From contig SIJG01000006.1 of NCBI GenBank assembly GCA_023374025.1, positions 573,814 through 637,813 of the forward strand: 64,000 nucleotides of DNA, given 5' to 3'. Shown one piece after another: positions 44,189 to 56,224 of this stretch. Origin of the DNA: Heterodera schachtii. Taxonomy: Eukaryota > Nematoda > Chromadorea > Rhabditida > Heteroderidae. Positions within the stretch are counted from its first letter, which is position 1. Each line of letters begins with the position of its first letter. The notes under the pieces were generated by a model. The model was not told where the DNA came from, did not search any database, and saw only the letters and a list, made by a program, of their open reading frames with translations. The translations under genes were made by a program, and so were the position numbers.

Positions 44189-46944
44189 ATGTTCCATTTG
44201 GCCGCCATCGTTGCGCTAGCGGCGCTCGCGCTGCCCCTGGCATCTTCCGACAAGTTCAGGCCGTGCCTCGAGGGCTACGCACAGTACGGCAAATACTGCT
44301 ACAAGGTGTGTGCATTTGACTGTACTTGCTTTACCCACTCGCAGTTTTCGAGTTATACGCCCCCTCGTGCGACGGTTTTCGAAAAATTTGCAGAAATTAT
44401 ATCTTTTTGACGACTTGCAGTCCCGAACATTCCTAACGGCCAATTTTATAATTGCCTTTAAATTTGCCAATTTTCAGGCATTCACAAACCCGGACAAAAG
44501 CTTGGCATGGTCAGACGCTAACAAAATGTGCAAAACTGAAGGTGCCGAACTCGCGTCAGTGCACAGCGAAACGGAGCGCGAATTTGTGAACAGTAAGAAA
44601 AGCGGGAGAGGACGGAACGCCAATTCTTTCAAATATTTGCCAATTTAAGTGCTTGTCCTGAGGGAGGCGAACAAAATGGAATTCAACTGCAAACAGCCGG
44701 GCCGCGCCTTCTTTTGGTTTGGCCTGAAGCTGAAATGGAACGAAAAAAAGCTGGAGGATGTAAGCCGAGGAGAAGAACAAGCATTAATGATTCCAAGCAG
44801 CAACAATTAATGGTGACTAATGAATGAGTCATCCGCTAATTAAGGCAAGTTGGACGGACGGGAAGCCGGTGGACTACTTGAGCCCGACCGAGTGGGGCGC
44901 GTACAAACGGCCGTTGACGATGGACAACGCGGGCGGGGCCGGCTACAACAAAGAGAACGAAAACTGCGTTTTCCTTGGCCAATGGCCGCGCAAAGTGAAG
45001 GAATATCTGTCGCTGGAGACGGCGCTGGACAAAAGCGGCGTGGATGTGCTGTGGATGGACGTGGTGTGCGAGAAGCCGGAGGAGTACTGGGCACCGCACG
45101 GCGCCGTGTGCAAAATGCGGGCCAAGGAGGAGGAGAAGGGATACGGTAAAGACAAGTACGGTGCGAAGGAGGAAGAGGAGGAGGAGGACGAGGAGCTGCG
45201 CAAGATCAACAAGTACGTCACCATCGGCTCGGGCAACTTCATCTACGCCAACAAGAACACGTACATGGTGAGCACAGAATGGAAATGTAAAAGGGTCCGA
45301 ACTCGGAAATGCCAACCATGTACTGCTTGAAAAGGATGATTGAAACAATGAGATAATTAATGGCATGGATTAGAAACATTTGAAATTTTGAATGACCCAG
45401 GAGCAATTTGAAGTCAGATTTTAGCTTATTAACACAAATTGAAATTCAGATTTTCCTCCTGAAAGACTTGTACGGCAAGCAGTTGAAGGAGGAGAGCAGA
45501 AAGAAGGTGTGCGAATTGTACAATGGCGAATATGTGAAGGTCAAGGACGAGCCGAAGGAGGCACAAGGTAATTATTTAATTATTACATATCATTACCTAA
45601 TTAATAATTTGAATTAACTAATTAATTGATTGGTTTGATCTTTAGAATACCTGGACAAAGTGCTGGCCAAGGAAAAGGAGCTGTACTCTGACGCCAGCGA
45701 CCACATGTTCTGCCGCTTCACCGGCATCATCGGCGCGTGCGGCGAGTCGTGCTACAAAGTGCCGTTGCCAATCTGTGCCGAGGGGTACGCGTACTTCAGC
45801 GGGTACTGCTACAAGGTGAGAGCAATGGGCCAATGGCTTCGAAACACTTTTTTTGAAGGCGTTCACCAACGCGGACAAAGAAGTCAAATATTCGGAAGCG
45901 CAGAAGATTTGCAAGTCGGACGGAGCCGAGCTCGTGTCGATGCACTCGGAGTTGGAGCGCGAGTTTGTGAACGGTCCGTTGTTGTGGCACAAAATCTTTC
46001 TGACATTTATTTGGGCTTTCAGTTGTGGCACTGACTGCGGCGAAGAAATACGAATACAACGCCAAGGTGCCGGGATTGGCCTTCTACTGGACCAGCATGC
46101 AGTTGGAGTGGGACGAAAAGAAGCTGAAGAACGCCAGCTGGGCCGACATGACGCCGATGGACTACTTGAGCCCGATGGAGTGGGGCACGAAGAAGCGGCC
46201 GGTGTACGTGGACAACTCGAACGGCGGCGAGTACAACAAAGAGAACGAAAACTGCGTGTTCATTGGCCAATGGCCACGCGAGGGCAAGCAGTACCTGAAG
46301 TTGGACTCGGCAGTGGACAAGTACGGTCTGGACGTGCTGTGGAGAGACGAGGTGTGCGAGAAGCCGGGCGAGGACTGTCCGCGCGGCGCCGTGTGTAAGA
46401 AGAGGGCTACGGTGGGCGAATGCTACGGCACGGGGGCGTATCTCCTGGACGCGGCCGAGGAGGAGGAGATGAAGAAGCTGCTCAAATTCATCACTGTCGG
46501 ATCCGGCACTTTTGTCTATGCTGAAAAGAACACATACATGGTGAGCAAAAGCAGATGCATGGCATGTACTGCTTGAAAAGCCTTCCCTGGTTTAATTCGG
46601 TCAAAATTTAATTTTTAAATCCATTTTAGGTCCTCCTGCTGAAGGACTTGTACGGCAAACAGATGAAGGAGGAGGACAGGAAGAAGGTGTGCGCCTACTA
46701 CAAGGCTGAGTACGTCACTGTGAAGGCCGAGCCGAACAAAGTGCAAGGTCAGCAAAATCAATTGGCAAAAAACAAAGACGGAATGCCAATGGCACACCAA
46801 TTGATGCCGTTTTCAAATTCAGAATATGTGGACAAAGTGTTGTCCAAGCAGAAGCAGATGTACGCGGATGCGAGCGACCACATGCTGTGCAAGTTCACCG
46901 GGACACTCGGCGGATGCGGCGACTATTGCAAAACGGGATATTGA
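44189..46944 (+). CDS. Secreted protein with two tandem C-type lectin domains
   Basis: Exons: 44189-44305, 44478-44592, about 44653-44759, 44845-45267, 45450-45567, 45646-45815, 45859-45973, 46023-46540, 46630-46747 and 46823-46944. Exon 1 encodes a signal peptide ending 'LPLASS'. Each half has 'GKYCYK' or 'GYCYK', 'CKTEGAELASVHS' or 'CKSDGAELVSMHS', 'DYLSP', 'ENENCVF', 'DVLWMDVVCEKP' or 'DVLWRDEVCEKP', then a module 'LLKDLYGKQMKEE' with 'ASDHMLCKFTGTLGGCGD'. The two halves sit in one continuous exon at 45646-45815, so this is one gene, not two. The usual Ca/sugar triplets EPN or QPD are absent, so carbohydrate binding is doubtful. The halves share intron positions, which points to internal duplication. 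Highly charged Glu/Lys inserts precede the final module. Confidence 0.85.
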
Positions 46945-47542
46945 GAAGGGACGGACGGAAGGGAAGAAAACGGCGACGGAACGGAAGGAACACTTTCTCA
47001 TTAGCATTTAGTCGTCCTTTGTTTTAGTTAAAATGGTGCGCTTTTTCTCTCTGATTTATTGCATAAATAAAAAATTTTAAAAATGCCAATTTATTTTAAT
47101 TTTTCTGTATGGTGTAGAAATTTTTGCGGGTATATTTTTGAATAAAGTTAAAGAATTATGGAAAAGTGTCCAAAGAATTACGGAATTGAGGAAAATGCAG
47201 AAAATTAATGGACAAATGATCAAAATTAAAATTTTTGTTTGGTCATAATTAAGAAATGAATCGCAACTTTTTGAGCCATCGCAATGTGCTCGTGCGTTTC
47301 TTAAATTCGCCAAAGCCAAGAAAATTAAAAATTAACACATGTATCAAATTGTCAAAAGGAAATAATTTTTTTATACTTTTTGATTCGATAGCCCAATGGT
47401 TACTGTATTATTATTTTGAAATTCAAAAATATTTAAAAATTTCTGATCGACTTAATTTGATCTTTTGGTACAACCAAACTTATCATTTTTGGTCCTTGAA
47501 AGGACGTCAAGGCCCACTGACAAACCAACGTTGCAAGCCTCC

Positions 47543-48229
47543 GTGCTTGCGCGTTTTATAAAAACCGCCACCCAGTCGCGTTTTATAAAACCGCCAGTCG
47601 CGTTTTATAAATCCGCCAATGGGTTTGAAAACAAAAATGGGTAAAACAAATAAATTCATAACTTTGCTTAAATTCACTCAAATTAATATATAATGGTACC
47701 ATTCAATAGCTCTAGGTGTTCTCTATCAGAATATAATTTTATAAAATTTTTTACTTAAATATAAAAAAAGTTATAAAGCATTGAAGATGCTATATTTTTT
47801 GCAAGTGTTATGCATATATATTTGCAATCATTTAAAATTTATAAGTGTTTAAAATGCAATTATCGCAAAACTGATTTATATATTTGATAGCCCTAAGAAT
47901 TCTCTATTTACCTCTAAAATTTCAGAAAATTTCATTGAGTTTCAAAAATGTTCTGGGCAAAAAATTCTGATTTAAAATTTTTTGAAATTTTATGACATAA
48001 CTTTTTTTATATTTAAGTAAAAAATTTTATAAAATTATATTCTGATAGAGAACACCTAGAGCTATTGAATGGTACCATTATATATTAATTTGAGTGAATT
48101 TAAGCAAAGTTATGAATTTATTTGTTTTACCCATTTTTGTTTTCAAACCCATTGGCGGATTTATAAAACGCGACTGGCGGTTTTATAAAACGCGACTGGG
48201 TGGCGGTTTTTATAAAACGCGCAAGCACC
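47543..48229. mobile_element. MULE-like foldback element with 10-bp target duplication
   Basis: Inverted arms of about 235 bp start GTGCTTGCGCGTTTTATAAA. Each arm carries three CGCGTTTTATAAA motifs, then a shared A+T-rich stretch with TTGGGTAAAACAAATAAATT-like sequence and AAAAAAAGTTAT. GCAAGCCTCC flanks both sides (47533-47542 and 48230-48239); one extra C precedes the right copy. A 9-11 bp duplication with long arms is typical of Mutator-like elements. There is no ORF, so it is non-autonomous. Confidence 0.87.
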
Positions 48230-49603
48230 GCAAGCCTCCATGCCTCGAAAAAATTAAATGTTTTTTTTGTTCAACTTAACTGAATATTCCGCTTACATTC
48301 AAGTCACGGGTCTCGTGTTTTTTTGGGCCTCGGTCTCGAGTCTCGGGAAATTTTCGGTCTCGAGCATTACTACTACTAGGGATTGTCTAGAACAGGGTTC
48401 CTCCGCCTGAAACCCGGGTCGGCCGAGCTTTTTTTTAGTCCGGAATCCCGGATCCAGATCCATTGAATTTGGCTGTCCCAAGCCGAATCCCGGCATTTTT
48501 TTCTCATTCCGAATCCCGAATCTAATCAGCTGTTCCCCTTACATCCTTTGATATGTTCGACGCCTTCTCCGGTCGAAGTCGACACACTGTTGCAACACAA
48601 TTCCACGAGATTCGAACAGTGCCATTTCAGAACACTGACCTGAACCGCAAATTTTGATTTATGCCATAATTAATGAAAAAAATAAAATAAATTGTTTTGA
48701 GTTTGTTATGACGCTTTAGGAAGCAACTTTTGCAGCCTTAATTATTTTAATTGAATTTCATAAATATTTAAAAATTTATATTTTAATGCGTTTATTAAAT
48801 TATTATTCGTTTTTTTTATTTTCCCTGCATATTTTTTCGTCTTTTTTTGAATAATTTTTGAAACCCACGTAATTGTTTTCTCAAAAATAATATGTTCCAT
48901 TTTTCAAATTTCTATCGATGAATGCACCCACCCATTTTCAATAAAATTTGTCAAATACAAAATATAATCCATTAAAATGTGCAAATTACTCATAAATCTG
49001 TTCAATTAACAATTAGTCTCTTCTAATTACCCAATTTCCCACCTTTAAAACTGTTATTTTCATTTGAATTTGTGTGCCAAATTTTGGGGATCAAAAGACC
49101 GATAATTAGCAATTTTTGGGAATGATAGTGCCGTCCTTCAGTTTGCCCCTTCGGCGCTGTTCGGCTTGCTAATGGACTGTCGACGGGTTCCTGCCAATTC
49201 TCCTGAATCACCGCTTTTAATGTCCAACCCCGTCGCTTTTTGCTCTGCTCGGCTTTGTATCCCGTGCTCAAACTGGTCAACTTATAGTCAAATTTGCCAT
49301 TTCAACTTGCAAAATTTTTGGTTCTCAGATGAGTCGTAAATTGTCTTTCTCCGCCTAATTAACTGTTTTTGGGGGGTTATTAATTTCTGTCCATGTCAAT
49401 TAATGAATTTGCAAGAAAATTAGCCAATTTTTTCAAGTTTTCCTCTTTTTCCCATTCGCTATGAATCCCCCTCCCCCCCTCATTACGAAGACCCCATCAT
49501 CCGGAGCCATTTACGACGAATGAGGGGGGGGGGTGTTACCCCAAAAAACCTATGATGTCAATGTTTTCCAGTATATGAAATCAAAAAAAAAATCATTTTC
49601 AAA

Positions 49604-50159
49604 ATGCCCAAAAGAGTCCCATTCGAATTGGTTTTGGAAATTGTTAGTTGGGTGCCTTTCCATAAAAAATGGACACGTATTAATGTGTGCCGGAGATTCG
49701 ATCGTCCATTGATGAAGAGAATGGCACAATGGCTAATAAAAGTGGAAAAAGTTGTAAGAAAATGCCGACCAAAATAAAGGAAAAAAAGAAAAGAAATTAA
49801 AAAACAAAACTCAGATTGACACATGCCGTGCCGCGCGTGAACAAATTATGAAAACAATTGAAAGATATCCACCATAAATCTTTGCTGGAGCTATTGTACG
49901 GCCGTGAGTGAATTGAACATTTATTTTTTGGCAATTTAAATGAAATATTTGATTGAGAAAAAATAAATTTCAAATATTTACAAATAATTATTTCTTTTCT
50001 ATTGTAGGTCTCGTTTTGCGGACAAAAAGAAAATATCTTAAATTGCCAATATTCCCTGAATTAGCCGAATTGGGCCTTAATAGCGAAGAAAACAATTACG
50101 TGGTTTCAAAAAATATTCAAAACATTACGAAAAAACATGCACGAAAAAAAAACGAATAA
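49604..50159 (+). pseudogene. F-box-like gene, frameshifted
   Basis: Exon 1 (49604-49753) starts 'MPKRVPFELVLEIVSWVPF' and continues with 'RINVCRRFDRPL', the Leu/Pro-Val-Arg-Phe pattern of an F-box. GTAAGA and CTCAG borders lead to exon 2 at 49815 ('AREQIMKTIERYPP'). There a TAA appears because one extra base sits at CCACCATAAATC. Without it the frame would go on into 'SLLELLYGR', which joins by a GTGAGT intron to a last exon ending at 50159. F-box proteins bind SKP1 in ubiquitin ligases. The family is judged by eye. Being inside long inverted arms suggests capture by the transposon. Confidence 0.55.
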
Positions 50160-50173
50160 TAATTTAAATAAAC

Positions 50174-50591
50174 TAGGGTTGTACGGGACCGGGTCGGGAA
50201 AAATACATAGAAAATTCTCAAAAAACTTTTCGGCATCGAATCTTTTAAAATTAAAAAAAATAGGCAGTTTAACGAAAATTGTTGAATTTATTAAAAAAAA
50301 TTCCAGAAATTTTGGGACTCAAAAATTCAAAATTTTTACCGGTACTTTTGAAAAGATTGGTATTTTTTAAACCAAAAATTCAGAAAATTCAATTTTATTA
50401 ACTTTTTGTTATTTTTGTCCATTAAAAAAATACTCAATCATTCACGTTTCACATAGAGAAAATATATTTAAACTGTTTAAATTATTATTAATTTATGAAT
50501 TTAAATTAAAATTTTTGGAATTTTACAATTTTTTTTAAAATTTTTCTCTTCGGAAAAGTCCCGGTTGGTCTCCCGGTCCCGCTCAGCTCTA
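50174..50591. mobile_element. CCGGGA-type MITE inside the composite element
   Basis: The right end is TCCCGGTCCCGCTCAGCTCTA, the exact inverse of the terminus of the 32010-32206 element. The left end is a diverged TAGGGTTGTACGGGACCGGG. The interior is A+T-rich, unlike the short copy. No clean target duplication. Confidence 0.65.
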
Positions 50592-51131
50592 ATTAAAATA
50601 GAAATTTTTAAATAAATATTTATGAAATTCAATTAAAATAATTAAGGCTGCAAAAGTTGCTTCCTAAAGACTTTAAACTAATCAAAAAATATTTTAATTT
50701 TTATCATTTTTGGCATAAATTAAAAAATATCGGTTCAGGTCAATGTTCTGAAATGGCACTGTTCGAATCTCGTGGAATTGTGTTGCAACAGTGTGTCGAT
50801 TTCGACGGAACATGGCGTCAAAAATATCAGAGAATGTAAGCGGAAAACGAGAAAAAAAGCCGGGATTCGGCTCTGAAAATCACTGAATAATTTTTTCAAG
50901 CAAAAACAGAAAACATTTTTGAGATTTCACCTTTTTATTTTTTGGTTTAAAATTTTAAAAGTTAGCCTTAGAAAATTCTATTATATCTTTTCAAAAATTT
51001 CCGATTTCTGACAATTTTGGCCTGGAATTCCGATTTTCAAAAAAATTTTGGGGCTCGGAATGCTATCCATGGAAAGTCTCAGTCTCAAAAACCGAGGCCC
51101 AAAAAGCCGAGATAATTAATGTAAGCGGAAC

Positions 51132-52222
51132 AGATAAATCATAAACATGTTTTATTATTTTAACAGTTTGCATATGATTAGTCGGTTTAATAATAATTCT
51201 GCCGAGTGATAATACAAAATAAAAGACTGAAAATGGCCCTCCAGCAGTGACCGAGTGAAGAAAATTTACAAAATTTTAAGAAATTGGTCCCCTTTCTTTC
51301 AACTTCCTCTCACCAATATTCAATTCATTAAACAATTAAACTCATTTATGTGAATGTATTTAATTTGGAATATAAATTGTAAATTCATACTGTCGAAGGT
51401 CATAGATAGGGCTCCAATTTTTTTTGATGGATGTTCAACTATTTTCAAATTATATCAGTGAGCCTATTTTAGGTTTTTATTTTTAGAGCTTAAAAACCTA
51501 AAAAAATATTGAAAAAGCCTATTTTGATGTTTTCCCAAAAATTATTAACAAAAATGTCCCTGCTGTGCAAATTCGTAGGAATAATCGGCGCAAATAAAAA
51601 AGGGTAATTAATTAAAGTTTCGCCCTTTTTAATTGGAATTAATTTAAAAAATAATTTCAAATTGCAAATCGAAATTCAATTGAAAGAACACTGAACATTC
51701 TATCAGTTATTTCGCCTTTTGTCCTTCCATTCTGTTCCCAATTTCTTTGACTATGTTTTCCAATCCTTCTGCATATCTTCCGGAACGGAATAAATTTTTC
51801 TAAATGGCATTAAAATTAATAATTAATTAATTAATGACATTGTCCGCAATTGGGTTTTGTAGGGTTTCTCCCCGCCCCTCGGGGAAAGAAATTCGGGGAT
51901 TTGGGAGGAAATTCAACGACAAAATTTGTCCGGTATTGCTGGAGAAATTCAAAAAATTTCGACACCCTCATTAGTGGGGGGAAATTTCACAGAAATTTTC
52001 ATAAAATATCACTCTTAGAAACTCATTAAAGACACTCTCATAAACCGCTTTGGAGTGCAATCGACGACTTTTGCATTCTCCAAATCGGTTCTGGGATTTT
52101 AGTTTTTTGGCCAAAAAATGCGACAGTGAAATGCCACATTTCCTCCGAGAGACAAATTATTCATTACATCAATTCCCATTAGTCCCTTCTTAAGGGAAAA
52201 TTATGCGCTAATTAGCGAGTTG
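51132..52222. other. Intergenic region
   Basis: A+T-rich sequence with no gene recognised; a short G/C-richer patch at 51860-51910 contains a CCCCTCGGGG palindrome. Confidence 0.4.
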
Positions 52223-52921
52223 TTAATTATATAATTTATGTCTCCTGGTATTACATATTTTTTCAAGTGCCACCTGATCAGTGAACATTCGAGTAAATTC
52301 CGTGCCCACAATTGGCACCCCTTTCATGCGCGATGTCCAAAATTTTTTATCCCCCACTGCCACAAGCATCACAATGGCCTTGCCGCATTCGTCGTCCAAA
52401 TGCCATCGGCGCATTAATCCGTCCGCCATTTTTTTGGCTGCCTAAATATGTTTTCAACATATTTTTCTTTTTTTTAATTTAATGCCAAAAACATATCAAT
52501 TTCAAAGTTACACTCTCTCACATTCGATTGATCAGTGGCTGTTTTGCTGATGTGATTGGCAATTGCCAACACAGCAGTGAGTCCTTTCTTGTCGCACTTT
52601 GACTCTCCGCGGCCCAACTTAAATGGATTAAAATGTAATTTTAATGTCCAAAATAAAATATTATTTTTATTTTTCTAATCATCAATAGCCCACCCCAATG
52701 CTTTTGACCATTTCGGCCAATGCTTTGTTCAGCTTTTCCCTCTCCTCCGTGGTCAACAGTCCGTCCGGGTCGCACAGATTCGCCTCCGCTGCTGTCATTG
52801 AGCACAGTTGGAAATCGGTGCGCGGATTTGGATAATTTGACACTGTCCAATCGGTGGCAAATGCCAAAAGGGCAAAAAAAGGGACGGCACAAAAAGTGGC
52901 AAAAGATAGAGGAGGAGCCAT
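52223..52921 (-). CDS. MOLO1-like secreted TPM-domain protein
   Basis: Three exons. Exon 1 (52921 to about 52695) encodes a signal peptide 'FFALLAFATD' and then 'YPNPRTDFQLC' and 'CDPDGLL'. Exon 2 (about 52620-52540) has 'ESKCDKKGLTAVLAIANHI'. Exon 3 has 'RRWHLDDECGKAIVMLVAV' and 'FWTSRMKGVPIVGTEFT', stopping at 52223. This order (CDPxxxL, a Cys before a beta-strand, then 'RW..ddCg..vl.vv') is that of MOLO-1 relatives, auxiliary proteins of levamisole-type acetylcholine receptors in nematode muscle. MOLO-1 itself has a TM helix; none is visible here, so a secreted form or an unseen C-terminal exon is possible. Confidence 0.75.
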
Positions 52922-54183
52922 TTAATGATGCTTATTATGATTGCTGATTTATAATTGATGATTGCTAGCTGAATAGATGAATCGGTGCCTAATTAATTAA
53001 ATTAATTCCTATTGATGCCCAAATTTTCTTCGATTTTTTTTGTTCAAGAAACCAAGCAATGGTCGGTCATAGATCACTCAAAAAAGCGAATAATTATGGC
53101 TGATAAAATTCCATGAATTAATTTTTAATAAAATTTTGTTGATTATTTTAATAACAATTTAAAAGGGTAATTCATTCAATAAAAAATATTATTACACTGA
53201 AATTATTTATCGTTTCCGCTGCTGTCCGATCAATAAGCGCAAAAACAGCAGAAGGACGAGAATAAACGAAACAATTCGAGAAAGAAAAACATTGAAAAGA
53301 GCACAAATTTTGAAGAGAGCATTGGAAGAGAAAATTTAAAAAATAAATAAAAATATAAAAAAATTGAACAAAAAAAACAGACAAAAATTCAATTTTCAAA
53401 TGTTCACTCTTTTAATGCCCGGAACCGTTTAGTTTTTTTAATGGCATAAAAATGAATTGGTTCCAGCCCAATTTGGGCTCTGTTCTCTCCTTTCTTCCGT
53501 CTGCTTCTTCTCCCCCCCCCCTCCCTATCATAATGTTTTTTTCGCACCAATTGATCACTTTTTTGTCCGATCAATGCCTTTTTTGCTCATTAATTTGTCT
53601 CCATAAATGACAACAATTTCTCCCCCCTTTTTTGCTTATCAATTAGCGGCCGATTCTTTCATTTCTTTGGGTGCCTTAAGGCCTTTCCCCCATTTTTTTA
53701 GAGGTGCGCGGGAAATTTTTTTACAAAATGAAAAGCATCCGACGAAACGAAGCAGCACAAATCAGCAGGACGAACAACGAAATGCGATTGCTGAAGCTGC
53801 TAATTGGTTCGCCCGACTGATGATTAGTGATAATTATGTTCACGAAGTTTTCTCTCTCTGTACAGGAAATACGAAAAAGTGATCAGAATGACAAAGCACA
53901 ATTCCGTCTGATCAGCGGCCGTGATCAAAGTGTTGGGCCCGTGCCTTTTTTGGTTGTTGGCCTTGGCCGACGACCCTATTTAAACGGGTGCATTGGCCAA
54001 CCCGGCATCAGTCACTCATCAGTCAGCCCTCCTGGCAATACCAATCAAAGCTTCTTCCTCTCCGTTTGCTTCTTCATTCATACTCATCAGGTGGGTGATC
54101 ACCTTCTTCCATGCTTTTTCTGATCACTCACTGATCAGTTCCTTCTTCGTTTAGCTGTTTCTCTTCTCTCTCAGCTCTTAAAA
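52922..54183. other. Upstream region of the Gly/Cys repeat gene
   Basis: No gene found. Near the 3' end are CTATTTAAACGG (about 53976, TATA-like), many TGATCA/TGATCAGT palindromes and a possible 5' UTR intron (CATCAG|GTGGGT near 54090 to TCTCTCAG near 54175). Confidence 0.4.
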
Positions 54184-55355
54184 ATGATCGGCTCAACTGC
54201 TCGGTGTGTTGCGCTTTTGCTGCTCGGCGCCACAATGGCACAAGCATTCCTCACGACATTTAAGTAAATATTACTTATTATCGTTTTAAATTGGCTAATT
54301 GAAAGCCTTGCATGTTTAGCGTTGCACCGAACGCCTTTCGAAACCGACGCGAATGCGGATGCGGAGGAGGAGGCGGATGCGGTGGCGCCCCACCAAGCGG
54401 TGGCGGTCCAGTCCAACTCACTCTCGGCTGCGGAGGTGCGCCTCAGCCGCAGCAAGCGCCGCCACCGTCTGGTGGATGCGGTGGCGGAGGATGCGGTGGC
54501 GGAGGATGTGGTGCTCCTCCACCAAACGGTGGCGGTGCGATCAAACTGACGCTCGGATGCGAAGGGCCTCCGCCTCAAGCGCCTGCCCCATGCGGATGCG
54601 GTGGTGGATGCGGCGGAGGATGCGGCGGAGGATGCGGCGGCGGTTGCGGTGGCGGATGCGGCAGAGGATGTGGTGCCCCTCCGCCAAGCGGTGGCGGTGC
54701 GATCAAACTGACGCTCGGATGCGAAGGGCCTCCGCCTCAAGCGCCTGCCCCATGCGGATGCGGTGGTGGATGCGGCGGAGGATGCGGCGGCGGTTGCGGT
54801 GGCGGATGCGGCGGAGGATGTGGTGCCCCTCCGCCAAGCGGTGGCGGTGCGATCAAACTGACTCTCGGATGCGAAGGGCCTCCGCCTCAAGCGCCTGCTC
54901 CATGCGGATGCGGTAGTGGATGCGGTGGCGGATGCGGCGGCGGTTGCGGTGGCGGATGCGGCGGAGGGTGCGGTGCTCCTCCACCAAGCGGTGGCGGTGC
55001 CATCAAACTGACGCTCGGATGCGAAGGGCCTCCGCCTCAAGCGCCTGCTCCATGTGGATGCGGCGGAGGGTGCGGCTGCGGTTGCGGTGGCGGATGCGGC
55101 GGAGGGTGCGGTGCTCCTCCACCAAGCGGTGGCGGTGCCATCAAACTGACGCTCGGATGCGACGGGCCTCCGCCTCAAGCGCCTGCTCCATCCGGATGCG
55201 GTGGTGGATGCGGCGGAGGATGCGGTGGATGCGGCGGAGGATGCGGTGGTGGATGCGGCGGAGGATGCGGTGGCGGATGTGGCGGACGTCGCAAGCGCAT
55301 GGCTTTGATCCGCCGTTGCCGTGCCCTTCAGGGCTCCGTTGTTCGGCGCAACTGA
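54184..55355 (+). CDS. Secreted Gly/Cys-rich repeat protein
   Basis: Exon 1 (54184-54263) encodes a signal peptide '[20 protein letters not shown]'. Exon 2 (54320-55355) begins '[18 protein letters not shown]'. About six modules follow, each '[17 protein letters not shown]', then '[13 protein letters not shown]', then a run of CGGG tetrapeptides. The module starts at 54541, 54703, 54853, 55003 and 55141 are spaced 162, 150, 150 and 138 bp, differing by 12 bp, i.e. one CGGG. The C-terminus is basic, '[19 protein letters not shown]'. Such Cys/Gly repeats suggest a cross-linked extracellular structural protein (cuticle, eggshell or gland secretion), which is inference. A short paralogue lies at 16820-17194 on the other strand. 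Confidence 0.85.
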
Positions 55356-56224
55356 GCACAAATTTCCCAAAAGCATTCAGCGATAGATTAGCTGAACAAT
55401 CAATCGATCGATCACATTTTTAGGACAATTAGTTTGTATGATGAGACTAATTAGTTACCATGACGAATATTATTATTATACCGAAATTTTCATTAATTGT
55501 AATGTCACGGTTTGATAAATACAAAACACAGAAAGGTAAAAGAATGACGTCATTCATAAAACGCAAAGGAATTCCGTTCTTTCATTTAATAATTTATTTT
55601 CCTTTTGACTTGCTCTTTCGGCATTTTTGCTACTCACTCTTTCGGCACGCAAACATAAAATAAAGGCAAATGAATTTGCAATTGTTCAGTAAATGCGCAA
55701 CAATTAACGCATTACAAAACTTATTTAATTTTTAATTCAATTTTCCATTCATAGGAAGTGAATGGGCGGGGGGGGGGGGGGGGGGACAATCACTAAAAGG
55801 CAACTATTTGCTTTGCTTGGCACTTTTTTTTTTATACCAAATTTGGCACATAATTCGGCGAATCGAAAAGTGCGATGCCAAAATGCACCTGTTGTGCGCT
55901 CCCTCTCTCTGTTGCTGTTTTCGCTCAACCACTTCCTCCCCAGACAAATTCATTCGCACACATTGTGACGAAACATGCCAAAATATTTGTGCCAATTTCC
56001 CATAAAAAATATTATTTAAAAAATATTTAATCAAAAAACGAAATTCCGGCTACAATTTGAATCATTAGCGTTGACTAATTTCCCAATTCCCATAAAAAAA
56101 TAATATTTGCTAAAAATACAATTAAATTTTGAAAGTACAAAAATACAAAACGGAAACTCCGTTATTTTTGGAATTTTTCTTTTTAAACACCATTAAACAA
56201 TTGTTTTAAAAGGGCAATTAACAA
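55356..56224. other. Intergenic region
   Basis: A+T-rich, with an 18-base G run near 55768. No gene or RNA recognised. Confidence 0.4.

Larger units (their letters stand above)
48287..51131. mobile_element. Composite element with long inverted arms (~2.85 kb)
   Basis: Both ends have TTCCGCTTACAT in opposite orientation. Within the arms, 48540-48745 is the reverse complement of 50645-50840 (for example GCAACACAATTCCACGAGAT and GGAAGCAACTTTTGCAGCC on the left). Arms are about 470-490 bp and imperfect; TTCCGCTTACAT-like ends also occur internally, so nested insertions are likely. The interior holds a broken F-box-like gene, a minus-strand frame (49280-49023) of unknown origin and a CCGGGA element. 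Confidence 0.75.

Noticed and set aside
44189..46944. Two adjacent lectin genes instead of one
   Set aside because: The exon 45646-45815 runs from the end of the first module directly into the second 'GYCYK' without a stop, signal peptide or promoter between them.
54171..55376. 401-codon minus-strand ORF rich in Ala, Thr, Ser and Arg
   Set aside because: It mirrors the Gly/Cys repeat gene: the reverse complement of GGC/GGA/TGC codons gives Ala/Ser/Thr-like codons. It has no signal, domain or splice logic.
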